A DNA stretch of 44,729 nucleotides from Candidatus Methylumidiphilus alinenensis. Its GTDB lineage: Bacteria; Pseudomonadota; Gammaproteobacteria; Methylococcales; Methylococcaceae. The stretch lies in NCBI GenBank assembly GCA_003242955.1, contig QJPH01000539.1, positions 1-44,729 on the forward strand, given 5' to 3'. The notes under the pieces are model-generated. The model was not told where the DNA came from. It made no database searches and saw nothing but the letters and a program-made list of their open reading frames with translations. Positions 35,237-43,396 of the stretch are shown here, in pieces; the first letter of the stretch is position 1; every line of letters begins with the position of its first letter. The position numbers and the translations under genes were made by a program.

Positions 35237-36967
35237 TTAGGCAAGCTCCGTGTCGGTGTTGACGCCGGGGGCAAGGCGCATCTCGTGGTGGGCCTTGCCG
35301 GCTTCGATCATGGGATAGACGTTTTCAGTCGGGTCAATATGGAAATCCAAGAACACTGTCTTGTCCTTCATTGCCATGGCTTTCTCCAATACGGGGCGAA
35401 CATCCTCGCGCTTGTCGATGCGAATGCCGACATGACCATAGCTTTCCGCCAATTTGACGAAATCCGGCAGGGTTTCCAAGTAGGTTTGGGAATAGCGGCT
35501 GCCATAGCTGAATTCCTGCCATTGCCTAACCATTCCCATGTACCCGTTGTTGAGGTTGACAATCTTAATGGCGGTTCGATACTGCCGGGCTGTCGCCAAT
35601 TCCTGAATGCACATCTGGATGCTGGCTTCGCCAGTGATGCAAAAGACATCCGCATCAGGAAAGGCGAGTTTCGTGCCGATGGCCGCAGGCATGCCGAAAC
35701 CCATAGTGCCAAGGCCACCGGAATTGATCCAACGGCGCGGTTTGTCAAATTTATAAAACTGTGCCGCAAACATTTGGTGCTGGCCGACATCGGAGGTGAT
35801 GTAAGCGTCCCCATGAGTCATCTCCCACAACTGTTCGACCACATATTGTGGCTTGATGACATCGGCGTTGCGGTCAAATCCCAAGCTGTCAAGTGCGCGC
35901 CAAGCGTCAATTTTTTTCCACCATAGCGTCAAAGCCTCTGCATCAGGCTGGATGTCACTGGCCTTGACGAGTTCGATCATTTCCGCAAGCACGGGTTTTA
36001 ATTCACCGACGATGGGAATGTCCACCCGCACGTTTTTGGAAATGGAAGAAGGGTCGATGTCGATATGGATCACTTTGGCGTAGGGGCAAAACTCGGCTAT
36101 GATTCCAGTGATGCGGTCATCAAAGCGCGACCCGGCTGCGATCAACACATCGCATTCATGCATGGCCATATTGGCTTCGTAGGTGCCGTGCATTCCTAAC
36201 ATGCCGACAAATTGCTTGTCGGTGCCGGGGTAAGCACCCAGCCCCATCAGCGTGTTGGTGATCGGATAACCCAGCAACCGGGTGAGTTCGGTAAGTTCCT
36301 CCGATGCCTCACCTTGGACAATGCCACCTCCCGAGTAGATCATTGGTCGCTTGGCGGCAAGCAACATATCCACTGCTTTCTTAATCTGCCACCGGTGACC
36401 TTTGACGTGGGGATTGTACGAGCGCAGTGTCACTGACTTTGGATACTCGTAAGGAACCTTGACCCTAGGGTCGGTCAGGTTCTTAGGGATATCCACCAGC
36501 ACTGGACCTGGCCTGCCGGTTGTGGCCAGATAAAATGCCTTTTTAATCGTTGATGCCAGCTTAGTGACATCTTTCACTAAGAAGTTATGCTTGACGCAAG
36601 GGCGGGTGATCCCTGAAATATCGGCTTCTTGGAAGGCATCACTGCCAATGACTGCCATGGGGACTTGGCCACAGAGGATGACCATGGGGATTGAATCCAT
36701 GTGCGCGGTGGCAATGCCAGTGACGGCATTAGTCGCGCCGGGCCCCGAGGTCACCAGCACCACCCCCGGCTTGCCGGAAGAACGGGCATAGCCGTCCGCC
36801 GCATGGGTCGCACCTTGTTCGTGCCGCACTAAGATATGCTTGACCTTGTCTTGTTTGAACAAAGCATCATAGATGTGCAACACCGCACCACCCGGATAGC
36901 CGAATATGTATTCAACGCCTTCGTCAATAAGGCATTGGACTAAAATTTCCCCACCGCTAAGCTCCAC
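35237..36967 (-). CDS. ilvB: Acetolactate synthase large (catalytic) subunit
   Basis: A 576-residue ThDP/FAD enzyme making acetolactate or acetohydroxybutyrate for branched-chain amino acids. It shows [19 protein letters not shown], the catalytic Glu in [42 protein letters not shown], and the ThDP-binding stretch [17 protein letters not shown]...[14 protein letters not shown]. The GTG start at 36967 is chosen over ATG 37012 because GAGAGGG lies 8 bp before the GTG and the next residues ([17 protein letters not shown]) match the family N terminus. It forms an operon with ilvH. Confidence 0.96.
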   Translation of the reverse strand: MELSGGEILVQCLIDEGVEYIFGYPGGAVLHIYDALFKQDKVKHILVRHEQGATHAADGYARSSGKPGVVLVTSGPGATNAVTGIATAHMDSIPMVILCGQVPMAVIGSDAFQEADISGITRPCVKHNFLVKDVTKLASTIKKAFYLATTGRPGPVLVDIPKNLTDPRVKVPYEYPKSVTLRSYNPHVKGHRWQIKKAVDMLLAAKRPMIYSGGGIVQGEASEELTELTRLLGYPITNTLMGLGAYPGTDKQFVGMLGMHGTYEANMAMHECDVLIAAGSRFDDRITGIIAEFCPYAKVIHIDIDPSSISKNVRVDIPIVGELKPVLAEMIELVKASDIQPDAEALTLWWKKIDAWRALDSLGFDRNADVIKPQYVVEQLWEMTHGDAYITSDVGQHQMFAAQFYKFDKPRRWINSGGLGTMGFGMPAAIGTKLAFPDADVFCITGEASIQMCIQELATARQYRTAIKIVNLNNGYMGMVRQWQEFSYGSRYSQTYLETLPDFVKLAESYGHVGIRIDKREDVRPVLEKAMAMKDKTVFLDFHIDPTENVYPMIEAGKAHHEMRLAPGVNTDTELA

Positions 36968-37089
36968 TTTATCTACCCTCTCAATGAATTGGGGGCGTTG
37001 CCAAACGCCCACTAGAATATAAGCGATTTAAACCTGTTAAAACTACTCGCAAAAGCCCTATCAGTCAATAGCGGAACAGCAATTCCCAT

Positions 37090-38778
37090 TCATGCAGCCA
37101 TTAGCTTTTTTTGCAAACCCTGTGGTCCCGAGACGAGTGCCTTCCAATCCCGCGACGAGTCACCGAAAACCAGAAAAGGAGGATTGACCAACGACACTTT
37201 GGCATTGTAACGCAAAGGTTCGCCACACAAATCCATCACCACACCGCCGGCCGCTTCAACGATATAATGGGCCGCCGCCGTCTGCCATTCGTAAGTTGTT
37301 GCCAGGCATGGATACAAATCGGCTTCCCCCTCGGCAATTTTGCAGAGTTTAAGGGAACTGCCGATGACTTTAAACTCATGCCTGCCTAGGCGGTCCAGAT
37401 AGGCATCCACACTAGGCACACGCTGTTCGCTGCCTAGCACGACAGGGCATTGCAATGACTGTTTTCTGGCTTGGATTTCCAGCGGGGGGGCTTGGCCTAG
37501 CGACTTGAAAGCCCCGCAACCCTCGGCGGAAAAATAACAAACTTGCAACAAAGGCGCATAAACTACACCTAGCACTGGTTTTTTGCGATGGATCAAGGCA
37601 ACATCGACAGTAAATTCTCCATTTCGTTTGACGAATTCTTCTGTTCCATTCAAGGGGTCGACGAGCCAGTAGGTTTCCCAACCCCCGCGTTCTTCAAAAG
37701 GTTCTAGGGCCGATTCCGCCGACAACACTGGAAACCTGCCTTCCAACGCCTCCAACCCTTCCGAAAGCCAATGATGGGAGACCAAGTCGGCTGCGGTAAG
37801 CGGAGAATGGTCGGCTTTTTCGCCAATGCGGAAGTCGGTGGCATAAATACCGAGAATCTTTCTGCCCGCCTCGACTACTAGGCTAACGACAGCCTTGAGC
37901 AAAGGCGTCGGTGGTGGTTGGGCGGACGGGGGGGAGCCAGTTATGCCTTCCGCATAGAGGGTCCAAGCACGGGTTTTGTCGCCATAGGCGAGAAAAAAAG
38001 GATTGACCAATGAAGGCTTGGCATTATAAAGCAGGGGCTTGCCTTGTAGGTCAGTAAGCGCCCCGCCGGCGGTTTCGACAATACATTGGGCCGCCGCCGT
38101 ATCCCATTCGCTGGAAAGCCCGATGCGGGGATAAAGATCGGCTTTCCCCTCTGCCACTTGACACGTTTTTAACGAACTCCCGACAGGCAAGAAATGATGC
38201 GCACCGAGCCGGTTCAAATAAACCTCCATGCCATGAGTGGTCTGAAAGCGGCTTCCGACGACTTCGGGCGATTGCGGCGCTTGCATGCGTACATTGATTG
38301 AAAAAGGCTCTTCTTCAGCGACTTTTTTGAATGCCCCGCAGCCCTCGGCGGCAAAATAGCAGGTCTCCAGCAGGGGCGCATAGACCACTCCCAACACCGG
38401 CTTGTTTTGATGAATCAGCGCAATATTGACGGTAAATTCGTTGATTTGCCGGGTAAATTCAATAGCTCCACCCAATGGGTCGATCAACCAATAGGTTTCC
38501 CATGAGCCACGGTCCTCAAACGGGGGTGCATCCGATAGTTTCGACAAGACCGGAAATCCGCTGTTCAAGGCTTGCAGTGCTTCCGATAGGAAGTGATGCG
38601 AGACCAGACCGGCGGCAGTGAGCGGCGAACCGTCAGCCATTGGTCCGACACGAAATTCGGAACGGTAGATTTCAAGAATTTTGTCGCCCGCCTTGACCGC
38701 CAAGGCTACAATGGACCCCATAAATCGTGATGGTGCCTTCATTATCGGACTGGAATGATTTCCTTGGCTGCTGCTCAT
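37090..38778 (-). CDS. cysQ: Fused tandem CysQ-like (inositol monophosphatase family) protein with degenerate active sites
   Basis: A 562-residue protein made of two CysQ-like domains (about 17-275 and 290-555). CysQ normally removes the 3'-phosphate of PAP. By comparison with remembered family motifs, the N half has lost the LTxAD aspartate (LTAAG, Gly57) and DPxDGT (DPLGGA, 100-105), but keeps WDTAA (Asp226). The C half keeps LTAAD (Asp331), has DPLNGT (374-379, second Asp to Asn), and has lost the late metal ligand (EWQTAA, Gln499). The first Glu of SEE is missing in both (LSKLS, LSAES). Both halves keep the fold-forming GVVYAPLL, FxxEGCGAFK and VGSSLK segments. It may be a pseudoenzyme or a regulatory/binding protein. 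Divergent from yrfG across 62 bp. Confidence 0.85.
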   Translation of the reverse strand: MSSSQGNHSSPIMKAPSRFMGSIVALAVKAGDKILEIYRSEFRVGPMADGSPLTAAGLVSHHFLSEALQALNSGFPVLSKLSDAPPFEDRGSWETYWLIDPLGGAIEFTRQINEFTVNIALIHQNKPVLGVVYAPLLETCYFAAEGCGAFKKVAEEEPFSINVRMQAPQSPEVVGSRFQTTHGMEVYLNRLGAHHFLPVGSSLKTCQVAEGKADLYPRIGLSSEWDTAAAQCIVETAGGALTDLQGKPLLYNAKPSLVNPFFLAYGDKTRAWTLYAEGITGSPPSAQPPPTPLLKAVVSLVVEAGRKILGIYATDFRIGEKADHSPLTAADLVSHHWLSEGLEALEGRFPVLSAESALEPFEERGGWETYWLVDPLNGTEEFVKRNGEFTVDVALIHRKKPVLGVVYAPLLQVCYFSAEGCGAFKSLGQAPPLEIQARKQSLQCPVVLGSEQRVPSVDAYLDRLGRHEFKVIGSSLKLCKIAEGEADLYPCLATTYEWQTAAAHYIVEAAGGVVMDLCGEPLRYNAKVSLVNPPFLVFGDSSRDWKALVSGPQGLQKKLMAA

Positions 38779-38840
38779 TTGACTCTAATGATATCGAGTG
38801 GGTGGGTGGACTTAACGACCATCTGTTCTAATATTAACTC

Positions 38841-39533
38841 ATGATTGACTGGGATAAAATTGATAACGTGTTTCTGGATATGGACGGAACCTTGCTGGAC
38901 CTGAATTTTGATAATCATTTCTGGCAAGAATTTGTTCCGCAACGCTATGCCGAACACAACGGGTTGACGCCGGATGAGGCAAAAATCCTTTTGTCCCCTA
39001 GGTTTAGGGCCATGGAAGGCAAGCTGGAATGGTATTGCCTAGATTATTGGAGCGAACAGCTTGACCTTGATATCCCGGCCATGAAACTGGAAATAGCCGA
39101 GCTTATTTCCGTGCTGCCTCATGTGACGGAGTTTCTCGACGCGGTACGCGCCATTGGCAAACGCTTGGTGCTAGTCACCAACGCCCACAGCAAAAGTTTG
39201 GGGCTGAAAATGGAAAAAACCCGGCTGCACTTCTTTTTCGACGCTATTTTTAGTTCCCACGACTTCGGCATCCCCAAAGAAGACCCAAAATTCTGGAGCG
39301 GGTTGGGCATATTGGAACCATTCACTGCACAACGTACTTTGCTAGTGGACGATAGCCTGCCCGTGTTGCGCTCTGCCCGCACATTTGGCATCCGTCATCT
39401 TATCGCCATTCGCAAGCACGACACAACCCGTCCGGCACGGCATATCACTGAATTCAAGGCAATCGAGGATTTTCGGGAAATCATGCCGTGTGGTGGTTTG
39501 CCACCCATCCCGTATTTATCTGAGTTATCATAG
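38841..39533 (+). CDS. yrfG: HAD-family GMP/IMP nucleotidase YrfG-like
   Basis: A 230-residue HAD phosphatase dephosphorylating purine mononucleotides. Motif I is FLDMDGTLLDLNFDNHFW (Asp nucleophile and Asp+2), motif II LVLVTNAHSK, motif III the lysine in GIPKEDPKFW, motif IV TLLVDDSLPVLRSARTFG. The NFDNHFWQEFVPQRYAEHNGL stretch is typical of YrfG. It is divergent from the double-CysQ gene, an adjacency common in gammaproteobacteria. Followed by an IS66-end-like MITE. Confidence 0.92.
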   Translation: MIDWDKIDNVFLDMDGTLLDLNFDNHFWQEFVPQRYAEHNGLTPDEAKILLSPRFRAMEGKLEWYCLDYWSEQLDLDIPAMKLEIAELISVLPHVTEFLDAVRAIGKRLVLVTNAHSKSLGLKMEKTRLHFFFDAIFSSHDFGIPKEDPKFWSGLGILEPFTAQRTLLVDDSLPVLRSARTFGIRHLIAIRKHDTTRPARHITEFKAIEDFREIMPCGGLPPIPYLSELS

Positions 39534-39555
39534 CCCTTTCTTGATTAGCAAACCC

Positions 39556-39652
39556 GTAAGCGTTCACCCACCTGGTAGCGCGGGCGTCTCGCCTGCTGAG
39601 GGTGGCCAAGATGGCCGCACTCCCAGGAAAAAGCGGGGGAGTGAACGCTTAC
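39556..39652. mobile_element. IS66-end-like MITE, copy 3
   Basis: 97 bp with perfect ends GTAAGCGTTCAC / GTGAACGCTTAC, flanked by GCAAACCC (39548-39555) and GCTAACCC (39653-39660), an 8-bp duplication with one mismatch. It lies between yrfG and psd, and the psd frame extends artificially into it. Confidence 0.82.
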
Positions 39653-39700
39653 GCTAACCCCAGTCCCGTAATCCTTAATCTAGGCAAGCTCAAAAATCCG

Positions 39701-40588
39701 ATGTTGAAAACCCTGACTGAACACCTTTTCTCCCTGGTCCAAACCATTCTACCCCAGCACTTTTTATCCGGTGTGATGCATCGGCTGGCTCGCTGCGAAA
39801 ACCGTCCATGGAAAACCGCCTTTATCAAAACCATCGTGTACCTTTACGGTGTCGATCTAGGCGAGGCCAAGGAAACTAACCCAGACGCCTATGCCAGTTT
39901 CAACGCTTTTTTCACACGGGCACTGAAACCGGATGCCCGCCCCCGATGCAACGACCCAGATGCCTTGCTCTGCCCCGCCGACGGGGCGATCAGCCAAATC
40001 GGCAACATCACGGCTGGCAGCATCTTCCAAGCCAAGGGCAAGTATTTCAGCGCAATGGAATTGCTAGGCGGTGATGTTGATCGGGCTAAGCCATTTGAAA
40101 ACGGCAAGTTTGCCACCATTTACTTGTCGCCCCGCGATTACCATCGTCTGCACATGCCGTTGAGCGGGACTCTGCGAGAAATGGTCCATGTGCCGGGCCG
40201 CTTGTTTAGCGTCAATGCAGCCACAGTCAACAGCGTGCCAAATCTGTTCGCCCGTAACGAACGTGTTGCGGCGATTTTCGACACCGAAGCCGGCCCGATG
40301 GCCCTCGTGTTGGTGGGTGCGATTTTTGTCTCTAGCATTGAGACCGTCTGGCACGGCGAAGTGACCCCGCCGACGGTCCAGCAAGTCAAGACTTGGACTT
40401 ATAGCGGCGACGCGCCCAGCCTAGCCAAAGGCGAGGAGATGGGGCGCTTCAACATGGGCTCCACCATTATTGTATTATTCGGTGAAAATGCCGTGGCTTG
40501 GGAAGCAAGCTTGCAAGCCGGGGATAAGGTTAAGTTGGGGCGGAGATTGGGGCGGGTGAACAGCGCTTTCAGCAACATCAAAGCATGA
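39701..40588 (+). CDS. psd: Phosphatidylserine decarboxylase proenzyme
   Basis: A 295-residue inner-membrane enzyme making phosphatidylethanolamine. It self-cleaves before the serine of the GST motif (GRFNMGSTIIVLFGENAVAWE) near the C terminus to form the pyruvoyl alpha chain. Also seen are FNAFFTRALKPDARP, CPADGAISQIGNI, the catalytic YLSPRDYHRLHMPLSGTLREMVHVPGRLFSVN and NERVAAIFDTEAGPMALVLVGA. ATG 39701 matches the family N terminus (LKTLTEHLFSLVQTILPQHFLSGVMHRLARC); the upstream part of the frame lies in the MITE. Confidence 0.95.
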   Translation: MLKTLTEHLFSLVQTILPQHFLSGVMHRLARCENRPWKTAFIKTIVYLYGVDLGEAKETNPDAYASFNAFFTRALKPDARPRCNDPDALLCPADGAISQIGNITAGSIFQAKGKYFSAMELLGGDVDRAKPFENGKFATIYLSPRDYHRLHMPLSGTLREMVHVPGRLFSVNAATVNSVPNLFARNERVAAIFDTEAGPMALVLVGAIFVSSIETVWHGEVTPPTVQQVKTWTYSGDAPSLAKGEEMGRFNMGSTIIVLFGENAVAWEASLQAGDKVKLGRRLGRVNSAFSNIKA

Positions 40589-40659
40589 CAAAAACTTTGC
40601 CCAACGATCATCTCGATGCGTATCGACACCCCTGACGATGAGTTGCCAAACGGCAACCC

Positions 40660-40692
40660 ACGGATAACATCCCTCCCAGGGATGTTATCCGT
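40660..40692. repeat. Perfect 15-bp-arm hairpin
   Basis: ACGGATAACATCCCT, loop CCC, AGGGATGTTATCCGT. It sits 71 bp after psd; no T tract follows, so terminator function is doubtful. Confidence 0.7.
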
Positions 40693-40764
40693 ACTTTCAT
40701 GGCAACCGCACAGCCAAGCAGCACGGCGAGGAAGCAAAAAGAAAGTCTCACGCAACGGCGCAAA

Positions 40765-40825
40765 GACGCAACGTAAAAGCTGAATTGCCGAAGTAATCCG
40801 GGGTTTTTTGACCACATTCACCCGG
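40765..40825. repeat. 61-bp direct repeat, left copy
   Basis: Identical to 41898-41958 except for one base (TTCACCC versus TTAACCC). The pair brackets the MntA/HepT genes. The first part continues the GTTGCG palindrome remnant. Confidence 0.85.
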
Positions 40826-40868
40826 TTGGAGTAGGGGCGACCGGCCGGTCGCCCCTACTCCAACCGGG
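40821..40868. repeat. Perfect 48-bp palindrome
   Basis: CCCGGTTGGAGTAGGGGCGA then CCGG, followed by its exact reverse complement with no loop; the centre lies between 40844 and 40845. It overlaps the end of the left 61-bp repeat. Confidence 0.9.
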
Positions 40869-41044
40869 CTATAGCCTACACGTTTGCGTAACATCTGTGA
40901 CTGCTTACGCCGGGTGTTGAGCGTCAGCTACACCCCCAGAAGCTGTAATAACAGTCCCACGCCCCCGGAAGGGTCGTAGTAATCGGTCAATGAACCCCAC
41001 GAACCTTTCTGAAAATTTTGCTGTAGAAGAAATTAAAAGGCCAT

Positions 41045-41404
41045 TTATTCGGCTTCGACATCTTTTTGAATGGTGTGCAGGCCCTCTATCAACTCCGGCA
41101 AAGCCGTCTGTACAGTTTCCCATACCACATCGAGGTTAATATCGAAATAGCCATGTGCGATACGATTTCGCATTCCTCTCATGCTGCGCCATGGAATCTG
41201 TGGATGGCACTCGACAAACTCCGGATGCTGATCCATCAACTTCGTCGCAGCTTCGCCGATGATGATTAAACTCATGATGACAGCTTGTTGTGTCCTCTTG
41301 TCATCAAGAAAGTCTTCCTTGCAAAATTCCTGGACGAAGTCGCAAGCATCTGCGGACGCTTGCCAAATATGATCAATGTAATCGGGCAGACGGTTTTCGC
41401 TCAT
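41045..41404 (-). CDS. hepT: HepT-family RNase toxin (DUF86)
   Basis: A 119-residue HEPN-domain protein. It starts RLPDYIDHIWQASADACDFV and carries the catalytic Rx4-6H motif as RNRIAHGYFDI. VIMSLIIIGEAATKLM is the usual core helix. HepT toxins are HEPN RNases silenced by MntA, which adds AMP to a tyrosine near the HEPN motif; the tyrosine of HGY is present. The start overlaps the mntA stop by four bases (ATGA). The pair is a type VII toxin-antitoxin module. Confidence 0.9.
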   Translation of the reverse strand: MSENRLPDYIDHIWQASADACDFVQEFCKEDFLDDKRTQQAVIMSLIIIGEAATKLMDQHPEFVECHPQIPWRSMRGMRNRIAHGYFDINLDVVWETVQTALPELIEGLHTIQKDVEAE

Positions 41405-41691
41405 ACCGGTCGCGCCTCAGAGAGTATTTTATCCCGAAATTTCGGAGGTAGGTCTCCCGGTGTTAGCAAATCGACTGACACGCCGAGCAGTTCTTCAAGA
41501 TCAACTTGCAGGCCACCAAGGTCGAACAATGTCGCCCCCGGTAGCGTATCTACCAGCAGATCAAGGTCGCTGCCGTCATGGTCAGTACCCTGGGCCACGG
41601 ACCCGAAGACACGGGGATTCGCCGTGCGGAACTGTCTTGTCGCTTCGCGCACAGCGACTCGGTGCAATTGAAGAGCTATTGAAGGTTTCAT
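41401..41691 (-). CDS. mntA: MntA-family nucleotidyltransferase antitoxin
   Basis: A 96-residue minimal nucleotidyltransferase with the GSx10DxD motif (FGSVAQGTDHDGSDLDLLVD), followed by LFDLGGLQVDLEELLGVSVDLLTP. It would AMPylate and neutralise HepT. ATG 41691 is chosen because AGGA lies just upstream; the frame extends further into repeat DNA. It precedes and overlaps hepT, the normal antitoxin-first order. Confidence 0.9.
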   Translation of the reverse strand: MKPSIALQLHRVAVREATRQFRTANPRVFGSVAQGTDHDGSDLDLLVDTLPGATLFDLGGLQVDLEELLGVSVDLLTPGDLPPKFRDKILSEARPV

Positions 41692-41741
41692 TTTCCTAAA
41701 GATATTTTCAGTGATGCTATTGGACGTGGGACTCCACAGCC

Positions 41742-41834
41742 GGAAGGGATTTGTAATCCCGCCCGCAACATTTTGTAGTTTGGCAGACACGATTGCACAC
41801 AAAACGTAAGCAACGGGGTTGCAAACCCCGTCGC
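41742..41834. repeat. Dispersed repeat shared with 16242-16333
   Basis: GGGATTTGTAATCCCG, ATTTTGTAGTTTGGCA, GCACACAAAACGTAAGCAAC and GGGGTTGCAAACCCCG. Same order as the minus strand at 16242-16333. It lies just upstream of the mntA promoter. Confidence 0.65.
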
Positions 41835-41897
41835 GCTTCGAAGATCGAGAAGCGCGGTGCTTATGTCCTTCAAAACGCCTTGTCAATCTCTAACCAC

Positions 41898-41958
41898 GAC
41901 GCAACGTAAAAGCTGAATTGCCGAAGTAATCCGGGGTTTTTTGACCACATTAACCCGG
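41898..41958. repeat. 61-bp direct repeat, right copy
   Basis: Starts GACGCAACGTAAAAGCTG and ends ACCACATTAACCCGG; one mismatch to the left copy at 40765-40825. It separates the toxin-antitoxin pair from the AT-rich operon. Confidence 0.85.
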
Positions 41959-41977
41959 ATTGCACCTCATTTGTTGA

Positions 41978-42670
41978 TTAGCACCCTAGTATTTCCGCTA
42001 TCTCCTTAATCTCGTATGCCGACTGATTAGTTGTAACAAAGCCTTTGCTATTATCAGCATTGTGTCGTATTCGCAATACATCTATTCCAAAATCACTATG
42101 CGCCTGTAAGTCATATTGACTATCACCAATATGAATTATCCGATCAGGAGAAACAGAGCATGTTTTAATAACTTGCATAAACAAATTACTACGAGATTGA
42201 GCTTTATATTCGTGCGCATCCTCAGAAGTAAACACATAATCAAAGTTAATTGCATTTACAGATACAGCTTGAAGTAAAAAATCATTATCTGCATCCGATG
42301 TAAGCACAACATAGTTATAGATTTTATGTAGCTCTTTAACAAGCCATATCGCTCCATCATAAGCTGGGGAATGCGAATGAGAATAACAAATAAACTCTAC
42401 ATATTTAGATATATCGATATTAAAAGAGCGAATAGTTTTGCTTCGTAAGAATACCCTGCGATAGAGTTCCTTAGCATTGCAAAAAGGACCAAAAACACCC
42501 CTTTGCATTTCATCAAACAGGATGTTCAGTTCCTTATGTGTAACATCCCATAGCTCATTCCCCCTTCCATCCAACTCAGGCAGCAGGTTCTTCTCCGCAA
42601 TTGCAACACCAGCATTAACATTGAAAATGGTCCCATATGCATCTAGCGATATTACGTCGTAAATTTTCAT
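41978..42670 (-). CDS. HAD-family hydrolase, dehalogenase-like motif I
   Basis: A 230-residue HAD hydrolase. Motif I is SLDAYGTIFN: the nucleophile Asp is present, but the usual second Asp is Tyr, as in the L-2-haloacid dehalogenase branch. Motif II is VVLTSDAD, motif III the lysine in HEYKAQSRSNLF, and motif IV IIHIGDSQYDLQAHSDFGIDVLRI. The cap domain lies at ~20-100. It is strongly AT-rich compared with most of the window, like the next two genes, and lies 36 bp downstream of the two-TM gene in the same direction. The substrate is unknown; with a nucleotide pyrophosphohydrolase in the operon, a nucleotide-related substrate is possible. Confidence 0.8.
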   Translation of the reverse strand: MKIYDVISLDAYGTIFNVNAGVAIAEKNLLPELDGRGNELWDVTHKELNILFDEMQRGVFGPFCNAKELYRRVFLRSKTIRSFNIDISKYVEFICYSHSHSPAYDGAIWLVKELHKIYNYVVLTSDADNDFLLQAVSVNAINFDYVFTSEDAHEYKAQSRSNLFMQVIKTCSVSPDRIIHIGDSQYDLQAHSDFGIDVLRIRHNADNSKGFVTTNQSAYEIKEIAEILGC

Positions 42671-42706
42671 GATTGTATTAATCTAGACAACTTTTATTGA
42701 GGATTC

Positions 42707-43396
42707 TCAAATTCTCTCAAAGTTAGATTGCAGCGCGATAAAAAGAGAAATATCTTTTCTCCTTAATCTAAGGTTACACGTCTCTGATGGTCGAAAATCC
42801 TTACCATAGTAGTTAACATACATGAACTGACCGTCCGTAGTGATAGACCTAAATATAGGAGTCTCTTTATAGATTCTCACTTCAATATTTGCAGTCAACA
42901 TAGTACTTTTTATCAAACGCAATTCATCAATCGATGCCTGGATTATTTTTTTCCAAGCTACCCAATTATTCCTGTCACCAGTTTCGTCTTCTGCCATCTT
43001 AAAACCAATCTCCTCACATGCCGTATCCAGAAGCAAAAATCTCAGCTTCACATTAGGTTGATGCGCTAGTTTAGTTCGAATTGCGTGTCCACCTTCTGCA
43101 TCGAGTATTGTTCGGGCAGATACCCCGAGAAAATCAAAGCTCTCTTTGCAATTACTTAACTGACTATTCATAACAAGTGTCGTATGAGGCTTATCAATAG
43201 CATCTATGCCATAAGTCTTTATTGATAGAATACGAATAGCTAAATACACTAAAAATGTAATACATAAAAACACAAGAAAAATACAGAAAAAATCATCTTT
43301 ATCAAAACCAGAAACATGATTCAAGATACCTGCCGCAAATACGCTTGAAATAACACCGACAATAAGTGAAACAACTTGTGCCTTAAATTGATTCAT
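42707..43396 (-). CDS. Two-TM protein with C-terminal soluble domain, unknown
   Basis: A 229-residue protein with two N-terminal membrane helices (about 9-27 and 37-57), then a cytoplasmic domain of ~160 residues. That domain has FDFLGVSARTILDAEGGHAIRTKLAHQPNVKLRFLLLD and NIEVRIYKETPIFRSITTDGQFMYVNYYG, a strand-helix rhythm resembling PLD-like folds but with no HKD residues. AAGG lies 7 bp before the ATG. It overlaps the upstream pyrophosphohydrolase gene by 14 bp. Such small TM-plus-sensor proteins often act as effectors in phage-defence operons; that is inference here. AT-rich. Confidence 0.65.
   Translation of the reverse strand: MNQFKAQVVSLIVGVISSVFAAGILNHVSGFDKDDFFCIFLVFLCITFLVYLAIRILSIKTYGIDAIDKPHTTLVMNSQLSNCKESFDFLGVSARTILDAEGGHAIRTKLAHQPNVKLRFLLLDTACEEIGFKMAEDETGDRNNWVAWKKIIQASIDELRLIKSTMLTANIEVRIYKETPIFRSITTDGQFMYVNYYGKDFRPSETCNLRLRRKDISLFIALQSNFERI

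Larger units (their letters stand above)
40589..41044. other. Gene-free palindrome region after psd
   Basis: Contains a 33-bp hairpin (40660-40692), a right-half remnant of the GTTGCG palindrome (40726-40780), the left 61-bp direct repeat (40765-40825) and a perfect 48-bp palindrome (40821-40868). No coding sequence was seen. Confidence 0.55.

Noticed and set aside
35237-36967. Acetolactate synthase with GEAS instead of GDGS in the ThDP motif as a possible defect
   Set aside because: Glu at that position is, to my knowledge, found in other active AHAS large subunits; all other catalytic motifs are intact.
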